A stretch of DNA of 64,000 bases, taken from Streptomyces cinnabarinus. GTDB lineage: Bacteria > Actinomycetota > Actinomycetes > Streptomycetales > Streptomycetaceae. Numbering within the stretch: position 1 is the first letter of the stretch; every line of letters begins with the position of its first letter. Below are positions 24,074 through 32,146 of the stretch, one piece after another. The notes below the pieces were generated by a model. That model saw nothing but the letters and a program-made list of their open reading frames with translations. It was not told the origin of the DNA and did not search any database. A program made the translations under genes and the position numbers. The stretch spans positions 6,634,001-6,698,000 of the forward strand of contig NZ_CP114413.1 in the NCBI RefSeq assembly GCF_027270315.1, written 5' to 3'.

Positions 24074-26623
24074 GTGGGACGCGGCAGACTTCGGATCTAC
24101 CTCGGTGCGGCACCCGGCGTCGGCAAGACGTACGCGATGCTCTCCGAGGCGCACCGGCGTGCCGAGCGGGGCACCGACTGCGTCGTCGCCTTCGTCGAGC
24201 ACTATCACCGGCCGCGTACCGAGGTGATGCTGCACGGTCTGGAGCAGATCGCGCGCAGGGAGCTGGCGTACCGGGGCACGGCCTTCACCGAGATGGACGT
24301 GGACGCCGTTCTCGCCCGCCGCCCGCAGGTGGCGCTGGTCGACGAGCTGGCCCATACGAATGTCCCCGGCTCCCGCAACGTCAAGCGCTGGCAGGATGTC
24401 GAGGAGCTGCTGGCGGCCGGGATCGATGTCATATCGACCGTGAACATCCAGCATCTGGAGTCCCTCGGGGACATGGTGGAGTCGATCACGGGGGTGCGGC
24501 AGCAGGAGACGGTGCCGGACGAGGTGGTGCGGCGGGCGGATCAGATCGAGCTGGTCGACATGTCGCCGCAGGCGCTGCGGCGGCGGATGGCGCACGGCAA
24601 CGTCTATCAGCCGGACAAGGTCGACGCGGCGCTGTCCAACTACTTCCGGCCCGGCAATCTGACGGCTCTGCGGGAGCTGGCGCTGTTGTGGGTGGCCGAC
24701 CGGGTCGACGAGTACCTGCGCGAGTACCGCGGCGAGCACCGGGTGCAGAAGATCTGGGGTTCGCGGGAGCGGATCGTGGTGGGGCTGACCGGCGGTCCGG
24801 AGGGGCGGACGCTGATCCGGCGGGCGGCGCGGCTGGCGGAGAAGGGTGCCGGGGGTGAGGTGCTCGCGGTGTACATCGCCCGCAGTGACGGGCTGACCGC
24901 GGCCTCGCCCAAGGAACTCGCCGTACAGCGGACCCTCGTCGAGGATCTCGGCGGCACCTTCCACCACGTCGTCGGGGACGACATACCGGCGGCGCTGCTG
25001 GCCTTCGCGCGCGGGGTGAACGCCACCCAGATCGTGCTCGGCTCCTCGCGCCGCAAGAGTTGGCAGTACGTCTTCGGGCCGGGCGTCGGCGCGACCGTCG
25101 CCCGGGAGTCGGGGCCCGATCTCGACGTGCACATCGTCACCCACGAAGAGGTGGCCAAGGGGCGCGGGCTGCCCGTCGCCCGGGGTGCCCGGCTCGGCCG
25201 GTCCCGGATCGTGTGGGGCTGGCTGGCCGGGATCGGCGGCCCCGCGCTGCTCGCGCTGCTGCTGACCCATGTCGACGCCGACCTCGGTCTCACCAACAAC
25301 ATGCTGCTGTTCCTGGCCCTGACGGTCGCGGCGGCGCTGATCGGCGGACTGCTGCCCGCGCTGGCCTCGGCCGCGTTCGGGTCGCTGCTGCTGAACTGGT
25401 TCTTCACCCCGCCGGTCAGCCGGCTCACCATTGCCGACCCGAAGAACATCCTCGCCCTGGTCATCTTCGTGGGCGTAGCGGTCTCGGTCGCCTCGGTGGT
25501 CGACGTCGCCGCCCGCCGGACCCATCAGGCGGCCCGGCTGCGCGCCGAGTCGGAGATCCTCTCCTTCCTCGCCGGGGACGTGCTGCGCGGCGAGACCAGC
25601 CTGGAGGCGTTGCTGGAACGGGTCCGGGAGACCTTCGGAATGGAGTCGGCGGCCCTGCTGGAGCGGGCGAGCGATGTCGACCCGTGGACCTGCGCGGGCA
25701 GCGTCGGAATGGGGCCGCCGGTCACACGGCCCGAGGACGCCGACGTGGACATGCCGGCCGGGGACCACATGGCGCTCGCGCTGACCGGCCGGGTGCTGCC
25801 CGCCGAGGACCGCCGGGTGCTCGCCGCGTTCGCCGCGCAGGCCGCCGTGGTCCTGGACCGGCGCCGCCTCCGCGAGGAGGCCGACCAGGCCCGAACCCTC
25901 GCCGAGGGCAACCGCATCCGCACCGCGCTGCTGGCCGCCGTAAGCCATGACCTGCGCACCCCGCTCGCCGGGATCAAGGCGGCCGTGAGCAGCCTGCGCT
26001 CCGACGACGTGGCGTGGTCCGAGGAGGACGAGGCGGAGCTGCTGGCCGGGATCGAGGAGGGCGCGGACCGCCTCGACCACCTGGTCGGGAATCTCCTCGA
26101 CATGTCCCGCCTGCAGACCGGCACGGTCAGCGCGATCGTCCGCGAGATCGACCTCGACGAGGTGGTGCCGATGGCCCTCGGCGGGGTGCCCGAGGACAGC
26201 GTCGAACTCGACATCCCGGAGACCCTGCCCATGGTCGCCGTCGACCCCGGGCTGCTGGAGCGCTCGGTCGCCAACATCGTGGAGAACGCCGTCAAGTACA
26301 GCCCGCCGGGCACGCCCGTCCTCGTCTCCGCCAGCTCCCTCGCCGACCGGGTCGAGGTGCGCGTCGTGGACCGCGGGCCCGGCGTCCCCGACGACGCCAA
26401 AGAGCGGATCTTCGCGCCCTTCCAGCGGTACGGTGACGCTCCGCGCGGCGCCGGAGTGGGGCTGGGGCTCGCGGTCGCCCGGGGGTTCGCGGAGGCGATG
26501 GGCGGGACGCTGACCGCGGAGGACACCCCGGGCGGGGGGCTCACGATGGTCCTCACGCTCCGCGCTGCCGCGGGACCGCTCCTCCGCCCCACAGTTCCGG
26601 AACCCGAAAGGCAGGCCACATGA
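24074..26623 (+). CDS. kdpD: KdpD potassium-sensor histidine kinase
   Basis: Membrane kinase that controls high-affinity potassium uptake. The 849-residue protein has an N-terminal KdpD domain (1-215) with P-loop GAAPGVGKT at 11-19 and DELAHTN, then a universal-stress-like domain (about 235-370), which in other bacteria binds c-di-AMP. A four-span DUF4118 membrane unit follows (about 385-490), then GAF (about 500-600), HisKA with H625 (AVSHDLRTPLAG) and HATPase_c ending near 835. The GTG start has no ribosome site, but TAAGGT lies 8 bases upstream, so it is probably leaderless. The stop overlaps kdpE (ATGA). Confidence 0.95.
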   Translation: MGRGRLRIYLGAAPGVGKTYAMLSEAHRRAERGTDCVVAFVEHYHRPRTEVMLHGLEQIARRELAYRGTAFTEMDVDAVLARRPQVALVDELAHTNVPGSRNVKRWQDVEELLAAGIDVISTVNIQHLESLGDMVESITGVRQQETVPDEVVRRADQIELVDMSPQALRRRMAHGNVYQPDKVDAALSNYFRPGNLTALRELALLWVADRVDEYLREYRGEHRVQKIWGSRERIVVGLTGGPEGRTLIRRAARLAEKGAGGEVLAVYIARSDGLTAASPKELAVQRTLVEDLGGTFHHVVGDDIPAALLAFARGVNATQIVLGSSRRKSWQYVFGPGVGATVARESGPDLDVHIVTHEEVAKGRGLPVARGARLGRSRIVWGWLAGIGGPALLALLLTHVDADLGLTNNMLLFLALTVAAALIGGLLPALASAAFGSLLLNWFFTPPVSRLTIADPKNILALVIFVGVAVSVASVVDVAARRTHQAARLRAESEILSFLAGDVLRGETSLEALLERVRETFGMESAALLERASDVDPWTCAGSVGMGPPVTRPEDADVDMPAGDHMALALTGRVLPAEDRRVLAAFAAQAAVVLDRRRLREEADQARTLAEGNRIRTALLAAVSHDLRTPLAGIKAAVSSLRSDDVAWSEEDEAELLAGIEEGADRLDHLVGNLLDMSRLQTGTVSAIVREIDLDEVVPMALGGVPEDSVELDIPETLPMVAVDPGLLERSVANIVENAVKYSPPGTPVLVSASSLADRVEVRVVDRGPGVPDDAKERIFAPFQRYGDAPRGAGVGLGLAVARGFAEAMGGTLTAEDTPGGGLTMVLTLRAAAGPLLRPTVPEPERQAT

Positions 26624-27303
26624 CCCGGGTGCTCGTGATCGAGGACGAGCCGCAGATCGTGCGCGCCCTAGTGATCAACCTCAAGGCCCGCAAGTACGAG
26701 GTGGACGCCGCGCACGACGGCGCCACCGCCCTTCAGCTCGCCGCCGCACGCCACCCCGACGTCGTCGTCCTCGACCTCGGGCTGCCGGACATGGACGGTG
26801 TCGAGGTGATCCGGGGGCTGCGCGGCTGGACCCGGGTGCCGATCCTCGTCCTGTCCGCGCGCCACTCCTCCGACGAGAAGGTCGAGGCCCTCGACGCGGG
26901 CGCCGACGACTACGTCACCAAGCCCTTCGGCATGGACGAGCTGCTGGCCCGGCTGCGGGCGGCGGTCCGGCGTGCCGAGCCGCTCGGGGGCGGTGAGGAG
27001 GACGTCGTCGTCGAGACCGGGACGTTCACCGTCGACCTGGCCGCGAAGAAGGTCAACCGTGACGGCACGGACGTCCGGCTGACGCCCACCGAGTGGCATC
27101 TGCTGGAGGTGCTGGTCCGCAATGCCGGGCGGCTGGTCAGCCAGAAGCAGTTGCTCCAGGAGGTCTGGGGGCCGTCCTACGGCACGGAGACCAACTATCT
27201 GCGGGTGTACATGGCTCAGTTGCGGCGGAAGCTGGAGGCGGATCCCTCGCATCCGAAGCACTTCATCACTGAGCCGGGGATGGGGTACCGGTTCGAGCGC
27301 TAG
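26620..27303 (+). CDS. kdpE: KdpE response regulator
   Basis: OmpR-family partner of KdpD, 227 residues. The receiver has phosphoacceptor D52 (VVVLDLGLPDMDG), with acidic residues ED near 8-9 and the switch lysine in DDYVTKPFG. The winged helix (about 130-225) ends with the usual EPGMGYRFER. It starts inside the kdpD stop codon. Its own stop overlaps the stop of the convergent SGNH gene in the four bases CTAG (27300-27303). No kdpFABC genes occur in this window, so the pair regulates in trans. Confidence 0.95.
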   Translation: MTRVLVIEDEPQIVRALVINLKARKYEVDAAHDGATALQLAAARHPDVVVLDLGLPDMDGVEVIRGLRGWTRVPILVLSARHSSDEKVEALDAGADDYVTKPFGMDELLARLRAAVRRAEPLGGGEEDVVVETGTFTVDLAAKKVNRDGTDVRLTPTEWHLLEVLVRNAGRLVSQKQLLQEVWGPSYGTETNYLRVYMAQLRRKLEADPSHPKHFITEPGMGYRFER

Positions 27304-28448
27304 GGCCTTGGGGTCCCGAGGGCCAGTTCCGCGAACCTGGCGCCCATGCGGTGATGCGTGGCCGCGTCCGGGTGCAGGTCGTCGGGGAGCGGGAGTTCGG
27401 CGTGGTCCTGTTCGCCGTAGAGGTCGCGGCCGTCGAGGTAGCGCAGGTTCGGGTCCTCGGGGGTGCGTTGCGCCACGATGCGGGACAGTTCCTCGCGGAT
27501 CACCCTGAGGGTCAGTTTTCCGGCCGCCCGCTCCGCCGGGTCGCCGGTCGCCTGGAAGCGCAGCCGTCCGGTGGCCAAGGCTTCGGGGTCGAAGGCTCCC
27601 GGGCCCGGTGTGTCCTCGTGGATGGGGCACAGGATGGGGGAGACGACCAGCAGCGGGGTGTCGGGGTGGCCGTCGCGGAGGGTGTCCAGGAAGCCGTGGA
27701 CGGCCGGGGTGAAGGCGCGCAGCCGCATCAGGTCCAGGTTCACCAGGTTGATGCCGATCTTGACGCTGATCAGATCGGCCGGGGTGTCCCGCATCGCGCG
27801 GGCGGTGAAGGGGTCGAGCAGGGCGCTGCCGCCGAGGCCCAGGTTGATCAGTTCCACGCCCGCCAGGACCGCCGCGTGCGCCGGCCAGATGCCGGTGGGG
27901 CTCGCCGCGTCCGAGCCGTGGCTGATGGAGCTGCCGTGGTGCAGCCACACCCGGCGGCCGCGGTCGGGCAGGGACTCGACGGGGGCGTCGGCGCGCAGGG
28001 CGAGGAGTTCGGTGGTCTCGTTGTGCGGCAGCCAGATCTCCACGTCCTTCTCCCGGGCGGGCAGCCCGGTGAAACGCAGGGTGGCGACCGGGCCGGGGCG
28101 GCGCTCCTGGCCGCCGGTGGCCAGGTCGACGACGAGGGTGTCGCCGCCGTTCGCCACCGCCTGCTCGGTCAGGGCGCCGTCGACGAGCAGGTCGTACACC
28201 CCGTCCGGACGCGGCGGGAGTCCGACGTACGACCGCTTCGTGGGCCGGGTGTCCAGCTCGACGGTGGTGGCGCGGGTGCGGAAGGCCAGCCGTACGCCGG
28301 AGGGCTGGGACTCGGCCATGGCGAGCTGGGGGTCGGCGCACTGGGCGCGGGCCCTGGCGGGGAGCCGGTGCGGGAGCAGGCCGTGCTCGGTGGGTTCCAG
28401 GTCCAGGGCGCCGCGGACGAGGCCGGCGGTGAGGGGTGCGGTGTGCAT
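27300..28448 (-). CDS. SGNH/GDSL hydrolase
   Basis: Probable esterase of 382 residues with an N-terminal beta-sandwich (about 10-155) and a C-terminal SGNH domain. Catalytic blocks are visible: block I as HHGSSISHG, block II glycine in NLGLGGSAL, block III asparagine in KIGINLVN and the block V D-x-x-H in PDDLHPDAA. No signal peptide is seen, so it should act inside the cell. The start at 28448 lies 10 bases after the stop of the TetR gene, so the two are co-transcribed and the regulator may control this enzyme. Confidence 0.87.
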   Translation of the reverse strand: MHTAPLTAGLVRGALDLEPTEHGLLPHRLPARARAQCADPQLAMAESQPSGVRLAFRTRATTVELDTRPTKRSYVGLPPRPDGVYDLLVDGALTEQAVANGGDTLVVDLATGGQERRPGPVATLRFTGLPAREKDVEIWLPHNETTELLALRADAPVESLPDRGRRVWLHHGSSISHGSDAASPTGIWPAHAAVLAGVELINLGLGGSALLDPFTARAMRDTPADLISVKIGINLVNLDLMRLRAFTPAVHGFLDTLRDGHPDTPLLVVSPILCPIHEDTPGPGAFDPEALATGRLRFQATGDPAERAAGKLTLRVIREELSRIVAQRTPEDPNLRYLDGRDLYGEQDHAELPLPDDLHPDAATHHRMGARFAELALGTPRP

Positions 28449-28458
28449 GGGAGGGCTT

Positions 28459-29028
28459 TCAGACTGAGGGCCAGTTGCGGAGCGTGGCGTCGAGGGCGTC
28501 CAGGATCCGGGACCAGGACTCCTCGCTGTCGGGGGAGCTGTGGCTGAAGCCGCCCGCCAGCTCCAGGTCGACATAGCCGTGGAAGACGCTGCCCAGGAGG
28601 CGGACGGCATGTGTCTGGTCCGGCTCGGCCAGGTCGTAGCCGCGCAGGATCGCGCGGGTCATCTGGGCGTGCCGTACTCCCGCGCTCCTCGCCGCAGTCT
28701 CGGGCTCCAGGCGGAAGCGGGCCGCGGTGTAGCGGCCGGGGTGGGTGCGGGCGTAGTCGCGGTAGACGTCGGCGAACGCGGTCAGCGCGTCCTTGCCGGC
28801 CCGGCCCGCCAGCGCGTCGGCGGCCCGGTCGGCCAGCTCCGCCAGGGCCAGCAGGGCGATCCGGGTCTTGAGGTCGTGGGAGTTCTTCAGATGCGAGTAC
28901 AGGCTCGCGACCTTGACGTCGAACCGGCGGGCCAGCGCCGAGACGGTCACCTGCTCGAAGCCGACCTCGTCGGCCAGCTCCGCCCCGGCGCGGGTGAGCA
29001 GCTCCGGGGTGAGTCCTGCGCGCGCCAT
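28459..29028 (-). CDS. TetR-family transcriptional regulator
   Basis: Regulator of 189 residues. The helix-turn-helix is at about 25-50 (VTVSALARRFDVKVASLYSHL). The C-terminal part is a TetR_C/WHG-like ligand domain (YRDYARTHPGRYTAARF). The start at 29028 has AAGGAAGG 6-13 bases upstream; seven further in-frame residues upstream are less likely. It is the first gene of an operon with the SGNH hydrolase and probably represses itself, because its promoter holds a palindrome between the -35 and -10 boxes. Confidence 0.9.
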   Translation of the reverse strand: MARAGLTPELLTRAGAELADEVGFEQVTVSALARRFDVKVASLYSHLKNSHDLKTRIALLALAELADRAADALAGRAGKDALTAFADVYRDYARTHPGRYTAARFRLEPETAARSAGVRHAQMTRAILRGYDLAEPDQTHAVRLLGSVFHGYVDLELAGGFSHSSPDSEESWSRILDALDATLRNWPSV

Positions 29029-29090
29029 GCCCGCCTTCCTTTCGTCCACCGATCGTGTGCGGATCGCCTGCCCATCGCCTACCGAAAGTG

Positions 29091-29120
29091 ATTATGTATT
29101 TACCTAAAAGCTTTAGGCAA
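29091..29120 (-). promoter_or_regulatory. TetR gene promoter with an embedded operator palindrome
   Basis: On the minus strand TTGCCT (29115-29120) and CATAAT (29091-29096) are 18 bases apart. The palindrome CCTAAA-AGC-TTTAGG (29103-29117, plus strand) overlaps the -35 box and spacer, the classical position for an autorepressing TetR operator. Confidence 0.6.
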
Positions 29121-29199
29121 GTCGAACCATGCTCACCCTTGGTTGGAGCCCCGGGCCCGCGGGTACGTACGTCTCGGTGCGCCCCGGTACGCTTCAGAC

Positions 29200-29598
29200 A
29201 TGAGTTCTCTTCCTCGTTCCGAGAAGCCGGTGGGCCGGTTCCGGCGCATGCTCGACCGGCTCTCCTCGTCGCAGGAGGACCTGGAGTCCGAGGAGCTGCG
29301 AGAGGACGCCGAGACGGCCGGCTGTATCCGCATCGGTGACTGCCACGACCGACAGATAGTCACCGTTACTGGTACCTTGCGCACGGTCACCCTGCGGCCG
29401 CGTGCCGGGGTCCCGGCCCTGGAGGCCGAGCTGTTCGACGGCTCCGCCGCGCTGGACGTGGTGTGGCTCGGCAGACGCTCCATCGTGGGGATAGAGCCGG
29501 GGCGCCGACTGATCGCATCGGGCCGGATCTCGATGAGCCGGGGCCGCCGCGTGCTGTTCAACCCGAAATACGAACTGAGACCCCTCGGACGGGAGTAG
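29200..29598 (+). CDS. OB-fold nucleic-acid-binding domain protein
   Basis: Protein of 132 residues with a disordered, charged N-terminus (1-45) and an OB-fold (about 50-128: IVTVTGTLRTVTLRP, VVWLGRRSIVGIEPGRRL, RISMSRGRRVLFNPKYELRP). It is the counterpart of M. tuberculosis Rv2694c by family and neighbourhood. Its role is unknown; single-stranded nucleic acid binding is inferred from the fold. TACGCT lies 6-11 bases before the ATG, which suggests a leaderless start. The next gene begins 4 bases after the stop. Confidence 0.87.
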   Translation: MSSLPRSEKPVGRFRRMLDRLSSSQEDLESEELREDAETAGCIRIGDCHDRQIVTVTGTLRTVTLRPRAGVPALEAELFDGSAALDVVWLGRRSIVGIEPGRRLIASGRISMSRGRRVLFNPKYELRPLGRE

Positions 29599-29601
29599 CC
29601 G

Positions 29602-30333
29602 GTGACGTCGCTCGACAAGCCGACCGAAGACACCACCGCAGACGCCGCGGCAGACGCCCGGGCGGTGACCGAGGCCGCCCTGTTCGAGGCCTTCGGCGGC
29701 ATGCGCGGCATGGTCGAGACGGTGCTGCCCGGACTGCTCTTCGTCACCATCTACACGATCAACAAGGACCTGCACATGTCCGCGATCGCCGCGCTCGCGG
29801 TGTCGCTGGTCCTGGTCGTGGTCCGGCTCGTGATGAAGGACACCGTCAAGCACGCCTTCAGCGGTGTCTTCGGCGTCGCCTTCGGTGTGGTCTTCGCGAT
29901 GATGACGGGCAACGCCAAGGACTTCTATCTGCCGGGCATGCTCTACACGCTGGGCCTCGGGCTCGCGTACATCATCACCACGCTGTGCGGGGTCCCGCTG
30001 ATCGGTCTGATCCTCGGCCCGGTGTTCAAGGAGAACCTCTCCTGGCGCAAGCGCAACCCCGGCCGCAAGAAGGCGTACGCCAAGGCGAGTTACGCCTGGG
30101 GCACGATCCTGCTCGCCAAGTGCGCGATCCTCTTCCCCCTCTACTGGTGGGCGGACACCACCCAGTTGGGCTGGGTCCTGGTCGCCCTCAAGATTCCGCC
30201 GTTCCTGCTCGCCGTCTGGCTGACCTGGGTCTTCCTCGCCAAGGCACCCGCTCCGATCGATGTGTTCGCGGAGATGGAGGCGGCCGAGAAGGCGGAGAAG
30301 GAGCGGCAGGCCGAGGCCCGTTCGGCGAACTGA
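29602..30333 (+). CDS. DUF3159 membrane protein
   Basis: Integral membrane protein of 243 residues with six likely spans (about 37-55, 57-77, 87-104, 110-131, 172-190 and 192-213) and charged cytoplasmic ends. DUF3159 is actinobacterial, sits next to the OB-fold gene and the trkA pair (Rv2693c in M. tuberculosis by memory), and has no assigned function; intracellular-septation-like proteins are its nearest analogues in layout. It starts with GTG at 29602 and is coupled to the OB-fold gene. A very long hairpin follows. Confidence 0.87.
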   Translation: MTSLDKPTEDTTADAAADARAVTEAALFEAFGGMRGMVETVLPGLLFVTIYTINKDLHMSAIAALAVSLVLVVVRLVMKDTVKHAFSGVFGVAFGVVFAMMTGNAKDFYLPGMLYTLGLGLAYIITTLCGVPLIGLILGPVFKENLSWRKRNPGRKKAYAKASYAWGTILLAKCAILFPLYWWADTTQLGWVLVALKIPPFLLAVWLTWVFLAKAPAPIDVFAEMEAAEKAEKERQAEARSAN

Positions 30334-30391
30334 ACCACGCACGAAGAAGGGCGCCCCGGGATCTCCCGGGGCGCCCTTCTTCGTGCGTGGT
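30334..30391. terminator. exceptionally long bidirectional hairpin terminator
   Basis: A perfect 27-bp inverted repeat (30334-30360 against 30365-30391, arms beginning ACCACGCACGAAGAAGGGCG) with an ATCT loop fills almost the whole gap between the convergent DUF3159 and trkA genes. It includes the GAAGAAGG/CCTTCTTC centre that gives a U-rich run on either strand. Confidence 0.9.
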
Positions 30392-30394
30392 GTC

Positions 30395-31072
30395 TCAGCT
30401 CGCGGTGTCCTCGCGGCGCACCGAGAGCAGGTCCTCCAGCTGTTCCTCGCGGGCCTGCGCGGCCACGAACAGCAGCTCGTCGCCCGCCTCCAGGGAGTCG
30501 TCGCGGGTCGGGGTGAGTACCCGGGTGCCCCGGATGATCGTGACCAGCGAGGTGTCCTGCGGCCACTCCACATCGCCGACCTGGGTGCCGGCCAGGGCCG
30601 ACTCCTCGGGCAGGGTCAGCTCGACCAGGTTGGCGTCGCCATGGCTGAAGCGCAGCAGCCGGACCAGGTCGCCGACGCTCACCGCCTCCTCGACCAGGGC
30701 GGACATCAGACGCGGGGTGGAGACGGCGACGTCGACGCCCCAGGACTCGTTGAAGAGCCATTCGTTCTTGGGGTTGTTGACGCGGGCGACGACGCGCGGG
30801 ACGCCGTACTCCGTCTTCGCCAGCAGGGAGACGACCAGGTTCACCTTGTCGTCGCCGGTCGCGGCGATCACCACGTTGCAGCGCTGGAGCGCCGCCTCGT
30901 CCAGGGATGTGATCTCGCAGGCGTCGGCGAGCAGCCACTCCGCCTGCGGGACGCGCTCGACCGAGATCGCGGTCGGCGCCTTGTCGATGAGCAGGACCTC
31001 GTGGCCGTTCTCCAGCAGCTCGCCCGCGATCGAGCGGCCGACGGCGCCGGCACCGGCAATGGCGACCCTCAT
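30395..31072 (-). CDS. trkA: TrkA-type potassium uptake regulator, second of a pair (CeoC)
   Basis: Cytosolic NAD-binding regulator of potassium transport, 225 residues. The N-terminal RCK_N/Rossmann domain starts MRVAIAGAGAVGRSIAGEL and continues to about 135. The RCK_C domain (about 140-220) contains ALAGTQVGDVEW and GDELLFVA and could bind c-di-AMP as related RCK_C domains do. Its start overlaps the stop of the partner gene (TGATG), so the two are coupled and probably form a hetero-oligomer. The tail after residue 205 is variable. Confidence 0.92.
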   Translation of the reverse strand: MRVAIAGAGAVGRSIAGELLENGHEVLLIDKAPTAISVERVPQAEWLLADACEITSLDEAALQRCNVVIAATGDDKVNLVVSLLAKTEYGVPRVVARVNNPKNEWLFNESWGVDVAVSTPRLMSALVEEAVSVGDLVRLLRFSHGDANLVELTLPEESALAGTQVGDVEWPQDTSLVTIIRGTRVLTPTRDDSLEAGDELLFVAAQAREEQLEDLLSVRREDTAS

Positions 31073-31743
31073 CAGTGACCGCCCTCCTCTTCGGGACCCT
31101 GGGCGAACGCCGCCTCGACCTTGTCGACCTCATCGGTGCGCATCATCACGTGCACCAGGTCGCCCTCCTGCAACACCGTCTGCGAGCTGGGCAGGATGGC
31201 CTCGCCGAGCCGGGTCAGGAACGCCACCCGGACGCCCGTCTCCTCCTGGAGCCTGCTGATCTTGTGACCCACCCAGGACGTGGCGGTGTGCACCTCGGCG
31301 AGCTGGACACCACCGGTGGGGTCGCGCCACAGCGGCTCGGCGCCCGAGGGGAGCAGCCGGCGCAGCATCTGGTCGGCGGTCCACCGCACGGTCGCGACCG
31401 TGGGGATGCCGAGGCGCTGATAGACCTCGGCGCGGCGGGGGTCGTAGATACGGGCCGCGACGTTCTCCACGCCGAACATCTCGCGGGCCACGCGCGCGGA
31501 GATGATGTTGGAGTTGTCGCCGCTGGAGACGGCGGCGAAGGCGCCGGCCTCCTCGATGCCCGCCTCGCGCAGGGTGTCCTGGTCGAAGCCGATACCGGTG
31601 ACCCGGCGGCCGCCGAAACCGGGGCCGAGTCGGCGGAAGGCGGTGGGGTCCTGATCGATCACAGCGACCGTGTGCCCCTGTTGTTCCAGGGTCTGGGCGA
31701 GAGCGGAACCCACTCTTCCGCAGCCCATGATGACGATGTGCAC
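31072..31743 (-). CDS. trkA: TrkA-type potassium uptake regulator, first of a pair (CeoB)
   Basis: Partner RCK protein of 223 residues with the dinucleotide loop HIVIMGCGRVGSALAQ at the N-terminus and an RCK_C domain from about 140 (SWVGHKISRLQEETGVRVAFL, EGDLVHVMMRTDEV). The GTG at 31743 was chosen because GGAAGGA lies just upstream and the Rossmann fold then begins at residue 2, as usual. The two-gene arrangement matches mycobacterial ceoB-ceoC. No TrkH/TrkG-type channel is in the window; the adjacent KimA-like importer is the obvious potassium carrier nearby. Confidence 0.92.
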   Translation of the reverse strand: MHIVIMGCGRVGSALAQTLEQQGHTVAVIDQDPTAFRRLGPGFGGRRVTGIGFDQDTLREAGIEEAGAFAAVSSGDNSNIISARVAREMFGVENVAARIYDPRRAEVYQRLGIPTVATVRWTADQMLRRLLPSGAEPLWRDPTGGVQLAEVHTATSWVGHKISRLQEETGVRVAFLTRLGEAILPSSQTVLQEGDLVHVMMRTDEVDKVEAAFAQGPEEEGGH

Positions 31744-31868
31744 GACCGTCCTTCCAGATGTCAAGAGATACTGCTCGGCGAGATCAGGGTCTCAGATCGA
31801 CGCCCAAGCTACACACGCGCACTAGGACGTAGGCACCCCTGTGCACGGTTGCCGCGCGATCGGGTCGA

Positions 31869-31964
31869 TCAGCGGCGGCTGATGCTGCGGACGCTGGCCA
31901 GGGTCAGGATTCCGAGGCCGACGAGTGCGGCGGCGGCGCCGATCAGCTGGGCGGTGGTGGCCAT
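31869..31964 (-). CDS. 31-residue single-span membrane protein
   Basis: A very short gene coding MATTAQLIGAAAALVGLG followed by ILTLASVRSISRR. It has an excellent ribosome site, AGGAGG 4-9 bases before the ATG, and one hydrophobic helix (about 6-23) with a basic C-terminal tail, the layout of a small regulatory membrane protein such as KdpF. It lies on the same strand as the trkA pair, 125 bases upstream of it, and is divergent from the KimA-like gene. I know no family name for it. Confidence 0.7.
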   Translation of the reverse strand: MATTAQLIGAAAALVGLGILTLASVRSISRR

Positions 31965-32146
31965 GGGACCTCCTGGAGCGGCAACGGCCGGGAAAACGGG
32001 CGGGTTTTGTCATATAGGCATGGCGATGCCGGGAGCCGCGGAATCCGCAGCCGCGACGCCCTCGATTTCACCCGGAGGGCAGGGGACCGGCGGAACTGGG
32101 GTGGCGGGTGGGCGGCAGCCCGTTCGAACGCCTACGATCCTCTGTT

